Source: JAKAGZ01 sp963748105
Lineage (GTDB): Bacteria > Bacteroidota > Ignavibacteria > Ignavibacteriales > Ignavibacteriaceae
Length of the DNA stretch: 64,000 bases
NCBI GenBank assembly: GCA_963748105.1
Contig: CAVVHP010000039.1
Location: 44,316-108,315 of the forward strand
Reading direction: 5' to 3'
Shown: positions 55,129 through 63,663 of the stretch, in pieces
How the letters are laid out: the number at the start of each line of letters is the position of its first letter
How positions within the stretch are numbered: position 1 is the stretch's first letter
The notes under the pieces: generated by a model
Told to the model about the DNA's origin: nothing
The model's database searches: none
Seen by the model: only the letters and a program-made list of their open reading frames with translations
Translations under genes and position numbers: made by a program

Positions 55129-56550
55129 ATGAAAATTCTTTTAACAGGCGCAACAGGATATATTGCCCGGAGATTGTTACCGGTTCTGATAAAAAACGGA
55201 CATGAAGTTATTTGTTGTGTACGTGATAAAAGCAGGATTGACTCACAAAAATATCCGGAAGGCAAAGTAAAGATTATAGAAGTTAATTTTCTAGACAAAG
55301 AGACACTTTCCAATATTCCTGAAAATATTGATGCAGCTTACTATCTCATTCATTCAATGTCATCCGCCAGTAATGATGATTTCGAAAAGCTTGAAACAAT
55401 TTCGGCAAATAATTTTAAAGAGAGAATACAGAAGACAAATGCAAAACAGGTAATTTATCTGGGAGGAATTGTAAATGAAACAAAACTCTCGAAGCACCTG
55501 AAATCCAGAAAAAATGTTGAATCGATTCTTGCCTCTGCATCATTTAGTCTAACAGCTTTAAGGGCAGGTATAATTGTAGGCTCGGGCAGTGCTTCATTTG
55601 AAATAATACGTGACCTTGTGGAAAAATTACCTTTAATGATAGCACCCAGGTGGCTTGAAACAAAATCTCAGCCAATTGCAATCAGAAATGTAATAGAATT
55701 TCTCAGCGATGTTTTATTAAATGAAAAGACATACGGAAATACTTACGATATTGGCGGACCTGAAATCCTTACCTACAAGCAAATGCTGATGAAATTTGCT
55801 TTAGTTCGCAAATTGAGAAGGAAGATTCTTGTTGTACCGGTAATGACGCCAAGACTTTCATCATACTGGCTTTATTTTGTTACAGCAGTTTCATATAGTT
55901 TGGCTAAAAATCTGGTTGATAGTATGAAAGTTGAGATTACCTGCAATAAAAATAATTTAATCGATTTGCTGAATATTAAGCTGATCAGTTATGAAGATTC
56001 TATTAGAAATGCTTTTGATAAAATTGAACAGCAGCAGGTAATATCAAGCTGGAAAGACGCACTGACCAGTCACAAGCTTGACGGGGGATTATCTCACCTG
56101 GTTGAAATTCCAACGCACGGTTGTTTCAAGGACTCTAGGGTAACCCAGCTGACTAATGAAGAAGGGGCATTAAGAAAGGTCTGGTCAATCGGGGGGAAAA
56201 ACGGCTGGTACTATGCAAACCTGCTCTGGTCAATAAGAGGCTTTATTGATAAAATATTTGGCGGAGTAGGTCTCCGCAGGGGCAGGAAAAATCCCGTTGA
56301 GATTTCAGCAGGAGAATCACTCGATTTCTGGAGGGTTCTTTTAGCCGACAAAAAAGAAAAGAGACTTTTGTTATACGCTGAGATGAAATTACCGGGAGAA
56401 GCCTGGCTAGAATTTAAGATTGAAGATCATAAATTATTTCAAACAGCAACTTTCCGTCCATTGGGACTATTGGGTAGAATATATTGGTACACTCTACTCC
56501 CTTTTCACGGTTTTATATTCAGCGGTATGATCAAAAGAATTGCAGCATAA
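55129..56550 (+). CDS. NAD(P)-binding SDR-family protein with DUF2867 domain
   Basis: 473 residues. N-terminal Rossmann fold (LLTGATGYIARRLL; YLIHSMSS in place of the usual catalytic Tyr-Lys region). The C-terminal half (about 330-473: VWSIGGKNGWYYANLLW, AEMKLPGEAWLEF, TFRPLGLLGRIYWY) is DUF2867. These proteins are frequently light-induced LitR/CarH targets in other bacteria, as far as I recall; their reaction is unknown. It follows the fasciclin terminator and so has its own promoter. Confidence 0.85.
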   Translation: MKILLTGATGYIARRLLPVLIKNGHEVICCVRDKSRIDSQKYPEGKVKIIEVNFLDKETLSNIPENIDAAYYLIHSMSSASNDDFEKLETISANNFKERIQKTNAKQVIYLGGIVNETKLSKHLKSRKNVESILASASFSLTALRAGIIVGSGSASFEIIRDLVEKLPLMIAPRWLETKSQPIAIRNVIEFLSDVLLNEKTYGNTYDIGGPEILTYKQMLMKFALVRKLRRKILVVPVMTPRLSSYWLYFVTAVSYSLAKNLVDSMKVEITCNKNNLIDLLNIKLISYEDSIRNAFDKIEQQQVISSWKDALTSHKLDGGLSHLVEIPTHGCFKDSRVTQLTNEEGALRKVWSIGGKNGWYYANLLWSIRGFIDKIFGGVGLRRGRKNPVEISAGESLDFWRVLLADKKEKRLLLYAEMKLPGEAWLEFKIEDHKLFQTATFRPLGLLGRIYWYTLLPFHGFIFSGMIKRIAA

Positions 56551-56578
56551 ATATCCGACATAAGTTAATCAAATAATT

Positions 56579-57055
56579 ATGGCATTTTATCAAATAGAAA
56601 CGATACAAATAATTCCAGCAGAGCTTACCGAAGTATGGGAATTCATTTCTTCGCCGGTAAACTTAAAGCATATAACTCCGCCATATTTGGGTTTTGAAAT
56701 AATAAAGAACAACCTTCCGGAAAGGATGTATTCCGGAATGATAATAAGTTATAAGGTCAGCCCGTTGTTAGGGATAAAAATGAATTGGGTCACTGAGATA
56801 ACACACGTTAAAGAAAATGAATATTTTATTGATGAACAGCGAATTGGTCCCTACTCAATGTGGCACCATCAGCATAAAATTACATCTATTAAAGAAGGTG
56901 TTTTAATGACTGATATTGTAAGTTATAAGCCTCCTTTCGGATTTTTAGGTGTATTATCAAATAAGATTTTTTTAAGAAAACAATTGGATGAAATATTCAG
57001 CTTTAGAAAAAGTGCCATTGATAAAAGATTCGGTAGCTCAAAAATCAAAGGATAA
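56579..57055 (+). CDS. SRPBCC/START-like domain protein
   Basis: 158 residues, one helix-grip fold: FYQIETIQIIPAELTEVWEFISSP at the start, MYSGMIISYKVSPLLGIKMNWVTEI in the middle. It follows the SDR gene by about 30 bases, so the two are probably co-transcribed. A hydrophobic ligand is expected from the fold, but none is known. Confidence 0.87.
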   Translation: MAFYQIETIQIIPAELTEVWEFISSPVNLKHITPPYLGFEIIKNNLPERMYSGMIISYKVSPLLGIKMNWVTEITHVKENEYFIDEQRIGPYSMWHHQHKITSIKEGVLMTDIVSYKPPFGFLGVLSNKIFLRKQLDEIFSFRKSAIDKRFGSSKIKG

Positions 57056-57146
57056 TAGGTATTATCAAATGTTTAGTTAATTAATTTTGAATAAGCAATC
57101 CCACGCGGCTTCTCCAGCAAAAATAGGACTAGAACATTTAAACAAA

Positions 57147-57181
57147 AAATCCGGCATCCGTAAGTTGACGGAGCCGGATTT
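57147..57181. terminator. Bidirectional terminator
   Basis: AAATCCGGC-A-TCCGT-AAGTTG-ACGGA-GCCGGATTT folds into a long interrupted stem between the SRPBCC gene and the convergent hsp20 gene. Confidence 0.75.
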
Positions 57182-57205
57182 AGAAGATCGAAGGTACATT
57201 CTTCT

Positions 57206-57604
57206 TTATACGATTTCTATATTCCTTGGTTTAACATTTTCTTTTTTCGGTAACATCAACGTAAGCTGTCCGTTTTCATACATCGCTTCTATCTTCGATT
57301 TATCAATGCTATCGGAAATATTGAATCGCCTGAAATAATTGCCCTTTTCGGTTTCATTCAATACATATCTCCTGTTCATTATTTCTTCGTAATTAACTTT
57401 CCCGAAAATTATAAGTGAATCGTTTTCCAGTTTTACTTTTACATTGTCCCTGCGAACACCGGGAAGGCTGATTGTCATAATATAATCATCGTCGGTCTCA
57501 TAAATATCAACAAAAGGTGCTATACATTTCCCTGTTTCAAAAGCTTCTTCCCAGTCGTTTTTCCTGTTGTCTCTAATATTTATAAGTTCTTTGTTAGCTG
57601 TCAT
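57206..57604 (-). CDS. Small heat shock protein Hsp20, copy 1
   Basis: 132 residues from the ATG at 57604, which has a GGGTGAG ribosome site; a GTG at 57613 is in frame. Alpha-crystallin domain with VRRDNVKVKLENDSLII and the closing IEAMYENGQLTLMLPK. Prevents aggregation of unfolded proteins. A palindromic repeat lies upstream at 57650-57720. Confidence 0.93.
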   Translation of the reverse strand: MTANKELINIRDNRKNDWEEAFETGKCIAPFVDIYETDDDYIMTISLPGVRRDNVKVKLENDSLIIFGKVNYEEIMNRRYVLNETEKGNYFRRFNISDSIDKSKIEAMYENGQLTLMLPKKENVKPRNIEIV

Positions 57605-57649
57605 TGCTCTCACCCTTTAAATTCTTTGCTATGTGTATTATTCTTCGGT

Positions 57650-57720
57650 GTCATTTCTAATTTACTTTTATTGGATGTGAAATCTTTGGGGAGAAGATTT
57701 CTCCTTACGGTCGAAATGAC
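57650..57720. repeat. REP-like palindromic intergenic repeat
   Basis: Outer inverted repeats GTCATTTC and GAAATGAC flank an inner GAAATCTTTGGGGAGAAGATTTCTCC palindrome. Its form is that of a family of mobile intergenic palindromes common in Bacteroidota/Chlorobi genomes. It is between hsp20 and dnaK. Confidence 0.6.
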
Positions 57721-57730
57721 ATAATAAAAA

Positions 57731-57761
57731 TTTACCCGGACACATTTAGCATCCGGGTAAT
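57731..57761 (-). terminator. Terminator of dnaK
   Basis: TACCCGGA and TCCGGGTA pair across an 11-base loop; on the minus strand the stem is followed by AAATTTTTATT. Confidence 0.8.
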
Positions 57762-57772
57762 ATTATATTATC

Positions 57773-59725
57773 TTATTTCTTGTCTTTGTCTTTCTTTTCT
57801 TCGTCGTCTACTACTTCGTATGAAGCGTCCTGCACATCTTTATCGTCAGCTTTCTGTCCTGCTTCCTGCTGCTGTCCGCCAGCCTGCTGTCCTGGATCGG
57901 TACCAGGTTGTCCCTGATCAGCTCCCGGCTGCTGGTAAAGCTGTGAAGCAACTTCGCTCCAAACTTTATTCAGAGATTCGGTAGCAGATTTTATAGTATC
58001 AGTATTGTTCGTGGAGATCGCGTCTTCAACTTTTTTAATCTCAGCTTCCAGTCTTGATTTAACATCAGCCGGAACTTTATCACCAAGTTCAGTCAACTGT
58101 TTTTTAGTCTGGAAAACAAGACTGTCAGCCTGGTTTTTAACTTCAACCTCATCTTTTTTCTTTTTGTCTTCTGCGGCGTGTTCTTTCGCATCGTTTTTCA
58201 TTTTTTCTATTTCATCCTGATTAAGACCGCTTGAAGAAGTAATTCTGATACTCTGTTCTTTATTAGTTCCTTTATCTTTTGCCTTTACGTGTAAAATACC
58301 GTTAGCATCGATGTCGAACATTACTTCAATCTGCGGAACGCCCCTTGGTGCAGGTGGAATTCCATCAAGATGGAATTTACCCAGAGTTCTGTTGTCAGCA
58401 GCCATTGGACGCTCGCCCTGAAGTATATGAATTTCAACAGAAGGCTGACTATCCGCAGCAGTTGAAAATACTTCACTCTTTTTAGTTGGAATTGTTGTGT
58501 TTGCATCAATTAATTTAGTAAACACACCACCCATTGTTTCGATTCCAAGTGACAGAGGTGTAACGTCAAGAAGCAACACGTCTTTTACGTCGCCAGTTAA
58601 AACACCACCCTGTATAGCTGCACCAACTGCAACAACTTCATCAGGATTTACACCTTTGTGAGGATCTCTGCTGAAAACTTTCTTAACGAGCTCCTGTACC
58701 ATCGGTATTCTTGTTGAACCACCGACGAGAATTACCTCATCAACCTGTGAGGCAGAAATGCCGGCATCTTTTAATGCTTTTTCACAAGGGACTTTTGTTC
58801 TCTGTACAAGATCGTCAATAAGCTGTTCGAATTTTGCTCTGCTCAATGTCAGATTAAGGTGTTTTGGACCTTCTTGGGTAGCAGTAACAAAAGGAAGATT
58901 GAAATCAGTTGATGAAGATGAAGATAATTCCATCTTTGCTTTTTCTGCAGCTTCTTTCAATCTCTGCAGGGCCATTGGATCATTTCTTAAGTCAATGCCA
59001 TCTGATTTCTTAAATTCATCGGCTGCCCAGTCAACAATTCTCTGGTCAAAGTCATCGCCGCCAAGATGTCCGTCACCATTGGTAGATTTAACTTCAAACA
59101 CTCCGTCACCAAGCTGTAGAATAGAAACGTCAAAAGTTCCGCCACCAAGGTCATAAACAACAACTGTGTGATCTTGTGTCTTTTTATCAAGACCGTAAGC
59201 CAATGCTGCTGCTGTCGGCTCGTTAATTATTCTTCTTACTTTTAATCCTGCAATTTCACCCGCATCCTTAGTTGCCTGGCGCTGTGAATCATTAAAGTAA
59301 GCAGGAACAGTAATAACCGCTTCAGAAACTTCCTGCCCCAGATATTCCTCTGCCGTTTTTTTCATTTTCTGGAGTACCATTGCGCTTATTTCCGGTGGAG
59401 AGTAAACTCTGTCACCAACTTTAACGCGTGCTGTATTATTATCGCCTGATATTACTTCATAAGGTACTTTACCTTTTTCACTTTCAACTTCATTTATAAA
59501 TCTTCCCATAAATCTTTTTATTGAGAAGATGGTATTTTTGGGATTAGTTATCGCCTGTCTTTTTGCAGGTTGTCCAACCAATCTTTCACCGCTTTTAGTA
59601 AAAGCTACAATTGAAGGTGTAGTACGTCCACCTTCTGAATTTGGTATTACAACCGGCTCGTTTCCTTCCATTACCGAAACACAAGAGTTTGTTGTTCCTA
59701 AGTCTATTCCTATGATTTTACTCAT
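57773..59725 (-). CDS. dnaK: Chaperone DnaK (Hsp70)
   Basis: 650 residues. ATPase domain with IGIDLGTTNSCV, YDLGGGTFDVS and VILVGGSTRIPMVQ; substrate domain with LLLDVTPLSLGIETMGG and a Q/G-rich tail ending EEKKDKDKK. ATP-driven chaperone working with DnaJ and GrpE, not in this window. Ribosome site AAGGAG. Follows the second hsp20 gene by 43 bases and probably shares its transcript. Confidence 0.97.
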   Translation of the reverse strand: MSKIIGIDLGTTNSCVSVMEGNEPVVIPNSEGGRTTPSIVAFTKSGERLVGQPAKRQAITNPKNTIFSIKRFMGRFINEVESEKGKVPYEVISGDNNTARVKVGDRVYSPPEISAMVLQKMKKTAEEYLGQEVSEAVITVPAYFNDSQRQATKDAGEIAGLKVRRIINEPTAAALAYGLDKKTQDHTVVVYDLGGGTFDVSILQLGDGVFEVKSTNGDGHLGGDDFDQRIVDWAADEFKKSDGIDLRNDPMALQRLKEAAEKAKMELSSSSSTDFNLPFVTATQEGPKHLNLTLSRAKFEQLIDDLVQRTKVPCEKALKDAGISASQVDEVILVGGSTRIPMVQELVKKVFSRDPHKGVNPDEVVAVGAAIQGGVLTGDVKDVLLLDVTPLSLGIETMGGVFTKLIDANTTIPTKKSEVFSTAADSQPSVEIHILQGERPMAADNRTLGKFHLDGIPPAPRGVPQIEVMFDIDANGILHVKAKDKGTNKEQSIRITSSSGLNQDEIEKMKNDAKEHAAEDKKKKDEVEVKNQADSLVFQTKKQLTELGDKVPADVKSRLEAEIKKVEDAISTNNTDTIKSATESLNKVWSEVASQLYQQPGADQGQPGTDPGQQAGGQQQEAGQKADDKDVQDASYEVVDDEEKKDKDKK

Positions 59726-59767
59726 ATGTTCTCACACTCCTTTTTAGTTTTATTTTTTCTACAATGA

Positions 59768-60202
59768 TTATTTAATCTCTATTGTTCTTCCTGTTTTTTC
59801 AGGAATAAATTTTCCAACTGAAATACTCAATACGCCATTAGCATAATTTGCTTTCAGGCTATCCCTGTCAATTTCTGAATTAATAGTGAATTCTTTTGTG
59901 AATTTTCCGAATTTTCTTTCCATGCTTAATATTTTTCTATTTGAATCTTCCAGCAAACTATTTTTTCTCTCTCCTTTAACCACAAGCTGGTTTTCAGTCA
60001 ATTTTACCTTAATATCTTCTTTGTTTAAACCCGGTATTTCAATATCCAGATAAAAGTTTTTTTCATCCTCAGAAATATCTATTTTGGGGTTCAAAGAATT
60101 TTCATTTTCTTCATTTTTCTGTGCAAAATTCTTTAAAAACGTATCGGTGTCACTGTTAAAATTGTTCAGATTTAACATCGGTTCTATTTCAATGAATGTC
60201 AT
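59768..60202 (-). CDS. Small heat shock protein Hsp20, copy 2
   Basis: 144 residues from the ATG at 60202, which has an AGGAG site 7 bases upstream; a longer frame from 60271 is not needed. Alpha-crystallin domain with IPGLNKEDIKVKLTENQLVVKGERK, and LKANYANGVLSISVGK at the end. It leads the hsp20-dnaK pair; the upstream region has five TGACA/TGTCA half-sites. Confidence 0.93.
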   Translation of the reverse strand: MTFIEIEPMLNLNNFNSDTDTFLKNFAQKNEENENSLNPKIDISEDEKNFYLDIEIPGLNKEDIKVKLTENQLVVKGERKNSLLEDSNRKILSMERKFGKFTKEFTINSEIDRDSLKANYANGVLSISVGKFIPEKTGRTIEIK

Positions 60203-60334
60203 ATATTTCTCCTCATTGTATAATTTATTTTCAGTTGTATATGGCAATCGTTGTGCCAAAAGGTCATACATCTTTAATTCTTTGTTTTATAATGACTTAG
60301 ATATAAAATAAAGATTTTCAAAGCTTAGCAATAA

Positions 60335-60392
60335 TGACATATTGTCAGTAATTTTGTCATACCTATTTCTTGATTTGTCAAAAAAGCTGACA
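60335..60392. promoter_or_regulatory. Cluster of TGACA/TGTCA half-sites
   Basis: TGACA-TAT-TGTCA palindrome at 60335-60347, then TGTCA at 60355 and 60376 and TGACA at 60388, all within 58 bases between the hsp20-dnaK and birA genes. They could be operator sites for heat-shock control. I see no CIRCE element. Confidence 0.45.
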
Positions 60393-60418
60393 TTTTAGCG
60401 AAAAACAAAAATTTATAA

Positions 60419-61204
60419 ATGAGGAAAGAAGTGCTGGAATTAGAAAAATTTGATCTGAAATTAAATACCAATCTTGTAGGTAGAAACTTTATTTATTGCG
60501 AAGAAATTGACTCCACAAACACCTACCTGATGAACAGGAAAAACAACAGTAACACAGATGGTACTGTCGTTTTGGCGGAAAGACAAACTGCAGGCAGGGG
60601 CAGAAAAGACAGGGTTTGGTATAGTGCAAAAGAACAAAATCTTAATTTTTCAATTTTACTAACAAGTAAAAAATATTTTGGGAAAAACCTGAATCTGATA
60701 AATCTGGCCAGCTCACTCGCAGTTTCACAAGCAATTGAAAATCTTTACCAGTTGAATACTGAATTAAAATGGCCAAATGATGTTTTGATAAAAGGGAAAA
60801 AAGTTTGCGGCATTCTACTCGAAGCTTCTTCCCTGGGCAGCAAAATTGATAAAGTTGTTATCGGTATTGGACTGAATGTAAATCAAACAATGTTTCAGGG
60901 AGAATTCAACCTGCCCCCCACTTCAATTAAAATTGAAGCAAACGAAGACATTGAGCGCGAAAGATTGCTGGCTGAAGTTTTGAACAATTTTGAAGAATTA
61001 CTTGAAAAAAGTATTTCAAAGCCAGATGAAGTTTTAAGAGAATGGAAATCACGTTGCAGAATGATCGGGGAGAAAATTTCAATAACTGAAAACGATGCAA
61101 CCAAATACGGCATATTTGATGATATTGACGAAAATGGATTTTTGCTTCTCAAATCAAAAGATAATACGATAGAGAAAATACATCTTGGTGATGTGAGTAT
61201 TTAA
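60419..61204 (+). CDS. birA: Biotin--protein ligase (BirA, no DNA-binding domain)
   Basis: 261 residues. Catalytic domain with FIYCEEIDSTNTYL, biotin loop AERQTAGRGRKDRVW and LKWPNDVLIKGKKVCGILLE, then the C-terminal SH3-like domain. The N-terminal helix-turn-helix of bifunctional BirA is absent, so this is a pure enzyme that biotinylates the carboxyl carrier protein of acetyl-CoA carboxylase (accD is at 62821). Gene coaX follows 2 bases later. Confidence 0.95.
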   Translation: MRKEVLELEKFDLKLNTNLVGRNFIYCEEIDSTNTYLMNRKNNSNTDGTVVLAERQTAGRGRKDRVWYSAKEQNLNFSILLTSKKYFGKNLNLINLASSLAVSQAIENLYQLNTELKWPNDVLIKGKKVCGILLEASSLGSKIDKVVIGIGLNVNQTMFQGEFNLPPTSIKIEANEDIERERLLAEVLNNFEELLEKSISKPDEVLREWKSRCRMIGEKISITENDATKYGIFDDIDENGFLLLKSKDNTIEKIHLGDVSI

Positions 61205-61206
61205 TC

Positions 61207-61959
61207 ATGATTTTAGTTTGCGACATAGGAAATACAAGAATAAAAACCGGTTTTTATGATGGTGACAATATTTCTCTCGTCCAATCACTTGCAAACTTTG
61301 AAGAGTTTAATAAATTAATTTCAGAAAAAGAATTTTCGGACTGCATTTTTTCTTCGGTTGTCCCTGCAAAATCAGAAATACTGATTAAATCTACTGAAGC
61401 AAAAACAGGGAAAACACCTTTCCAGGTTACCCACAATTCAAATTTTAACCTTCAAATAGATTATAAAACTCCTGAGACGCTCGGGATAGACAGGATATGT
61501 TCTGCTGAAGGTGCTTATTTTTTATTCAACAAGATAAATAAATCTTACACCGATTCTCATTTTATCATTTCAATTGATTTCGGAACTGCCACAACTGTAA
61601 ATTTTGTAAAATATCCAGGTATATTTCCCGGCGGAATGATTCTGCCCGGTTTGAGCCTGATGTTCGATTCTCTTTCTCAAAATACAGCCCAACTTCCTGA
61701 AGTTTCTGAGAAAGATTATACAGGAATTATAGGTGTTGATACAAAATCATCTATCGCCAACGGTGTTATTAATGCACAAATCGGTTTGATTGGAAAAACA
61801 ATAGCCGAGATAAAAAATGAATTTGATGTCAGCAATCTTCATATTTATTTAACGGGTGGAAATGCAGAAAAGATAATCCCTTTTTTGAAATTCAGATATG
61901 AATATCTCAGTGAGCTTGTTTTGATGGGAATAATTGCTGTTTATAAGAATAGTGATTAA
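61207..61959 (+). CDS. coaX: Type III pantothenate kinase
   Basis: 250 residues. ASKHA-fold kinase with LVCDIGNTRIKTG near the N-terminus, TLGIDRICSAEGAY, SIDFGTATTVNFV and FPGGMILPG. It catalyses the first step of CoA synthesis. In a pair with birA, and next to panC (convergent), which supplies its substrate. Confidence 0.95.
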   Translation: MILVCDIGNTRIKTGFYDGDNISLVQSLANFEEFNKLISEKEFSDCIFSSVVPAKSEILIKSTEAKTGKTPFQVTHNSNFNLQIDYKTPETLGIDRICSAEGAYFLFNKINKSYTDSHFIISIDFGTATTVNFVKYPGIFPGGMILPGLSLMFDSLSQNTAQLPEVSEKDYTGIIGVDTKSSIANGVINAQIGLIGKTIAEIKNEFDVSNLHIYLTGGNAEKIIPFLKFRYEYLSELVLMGIIAVYKNSD

Positions 61960-61960
61960 G

Positions 61961-62824
61961 TCAAATCTTAATTAAAAGATTATCAATAAGACGAGTCTTT
62001 CCTATTTTGCAGGCTACCAGTATATAGTATTTCTTTCCGTTAATGAGTTTATTTTCTTTTCTAAAAGAATTTGCTTGAACAATACTTACATAATCAAGAT
62101 CAGAACTTCCTGCAGAATTAATCAATTTTTTCATCCCTGAAAGAATTTTTGCGCTACTTGTTTCCCCACTAAGTATTTGCTCTTTAGCCTGTTTTAAGGA
62201 TTTGCTAAGAACCAATGCATCTTTCCGTTCCTGTTCCGACAAATAAACATTGCGGGAACTCATTGCAAGTCCATCTTTCTCCCGTACAATCGGACAAACA
62301 ACAATCCTAGTATTAAACTTCAGATCTTTGACCATTCTTTTTATTACTTCAGCTTGCTGAGCATCTTTTTGTCCAAAGAATGCGAAATCAGGTTTAACAC
62401 AATTAAAAAGAATCGATACGATTGTTGTCACTCCTTTTAAATGTGTGGGCCTGCATTCCCCCTCAAGTTGTGAAGTGATTTCATTAACCTCAACAAATGT
62501 CTGAAATCCATCGGAATAAATTGCTTGTGCATCAGGAAAGAATAAAATATCGACCCCTTCACCTGTTAATTTTGCTTTGTCTCTTTTTATATTACGGGGA
62601 TAATTTGCGAGATCTTCGGTGGGAGCAAACTGAGTTGGGTTTACAAAAACGGAAACTACAATTATATCAGCCTTGCTCCGGGCTTCCCTAACGAGAGATA
62701 AATGTCCTTCATGGAGATAGCCCATAGTAGGCACAAAGCCAATAGTTTTACCTTTTCTTTTAAGCGTGCTAATTTCAGATTGAATGATAGAAACCGATTT
62801 AATAGTCTTGATAGGAAGCCTCAG
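61961..62824 (-). CDS. panC: Pantothenate synthetase, start unclear
   Basis: About 258-288 residues. Joins pantoate and beta-alanine to pantothenate. Motifs: PTMGYLHEGHLSLVREA (HIGH-type), FVNPTQFAPTEDLANYPR, FGQKDAQQ and SSRNVYLSEQER. The open frame continues upstream of the GTG at 62734 with IKTIKSVSIIQSEISTLKRK, GKTIGF, clearly the normal PanC N-terminus, but no ATG, GTG or TTG precedes it after the last stop. The most likely starts are CTG at 62824 (its TGA overlaps the accD stop, like an ATGA coupling) or ATC at 62812. The GTG start would drop a needed beta-strand. Confidence 0.9.
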   Translation of the reverse strand: MRLPIKTIKSVSIIQSEISTLKRKGKTIGFVPTMGYLHEGHLSLVREARSKADIIVVSVFVNPTQFAPTEDLANYPRNIKRDKAKLTGEGVDILFFPDAQAIYSDGFQTFVEVNEITSQLEGECRPTHLKGVTTIVSILFNCVKPDFAFFGQKDAQQAEVIKRMVKDLKFNTRIVVCPIVREKDGLAMSSRNVYLSEQERKDALVLSKSLKQAKEQILSGETSSAKILSGMKKLINSAGSSDLDYVSIVQANSFRKENKLINGKKYYILVACKIGKTRLIDNLLIKI

Positions 62825-63660
62825 GTCATTAAGGTCAAAATGTTGTGTATATTTGACTTAAGATCTTTTCTATGAGAAATCACATCTACAAATCCCTGCT
62901 CAACTAGAAACTCTGAACGTTGAAATCCTTTGGGTAAATCCTTTCCGATTGTCTGTTTTATTACACGCGGACCCGCAAATCCAATTAATGCCTGTGGCTC
63001 AGCAACGTGCACATCACCAAGCATTGCATAACTTGCTGTAGTTCCACCAGTTGTAGGATCCGTTAAAACAGAGATATAAGGCACGGAAGCTTCAGCCAAC
63101 CTTGCCAGCCTTGAACTTGTTTTAGCCATTTGCATAAGGGAAAATGCTCCCTCCATCATCCTTGCTCCACCACTTGCGGAAACTATTATCAAAGGAATTT
63201 TATTCTTGTAAGCTTTATCTATCAGCCGGGCTAATTTTTCACCAACAACTGATCCCATACTGCCGCCGATAAACTTAAAATCCATACAGCCGAGAGCTAC
63301 TTCCATTCCATTAAGTTTGCCCGTACCTGTTCTTACTGCATCATTAAGATTTAATTTTTTTATTGTCTCCTGGATCCTGGTTTTATACTTCTTTGTATCC
63401 TCAAATTCCAGTGGATCAGCGGAGCGCATTTTCTTATCCATTTCTTTGAAGCTTCCGTTATCAAGTAGGACGCTAATATATTCTTCGCTTCCAATTCTGA
63501 AATGGTAATTGCATTTTACACAAGTCCATAGATTTGTATCTAGCTGTTTTTTATGAAGAATTTCGCCGCAACCTGGGCATTTATCCCATAAGCCATCCGG
63601 CAAATCTTTTTTCTGCGAATCCGGAGATATATTTTCTTTTGATCTTCTAAACCATGCCAT
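62821..63660 (-). CDS. accD: Acetyl-CoA carboxylase carboxyltransferase beta subunit
   Basis: 279 residues. The N-terminal zinc ribbon has CPGC and CVKCNYHF; the carboxyltransferase core has GGSMGSVVGEKLARL, SASGGARMMEGAFSLMQMAK, PTTGGTTASYA and GFAGPRVIKQTIG. With AccA it transfers CO2 from biotin to acetyl-CoA, the first step of fatty acid synthesis. The panC frame begins at its stop codon. Confidence 0.96.
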   Translation of the reverse strand: MAWFRRSKENISPDSQKKDLPDGLWDKCPGCGEILHKKQLDTNLWTCVKCNYHFRIGSEEYISVLLDNGSFKEMDKKMRSADPLEFEDTKKYKTRIQETIKKLNLNDAVRTGTGKLNGMEVALGCMDFKFIGGSMGSVVGEKLARLIDKAYKNKIPLIIVSASGGARMMEGAFSLMQMAKTSSRLARLAEASVPYISVLTDPTTGGTTASYAMLGDVHVAEPQALIGFAGPRVIKQTIGKDLPKGFQRSEFLVEQGFVDVISHRKDLKSNIHNILTLMT

Positions 63661-63663
63661 TAT

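Noticed and set aside
57087..57338. 83-codon plus-strand frame
   Set aside because: It crosses a terminator and runs antisense into hsp20.
58758..59156. 132-codon plus-strand frame
   Set aside because: Antisense shadow of dnaK.
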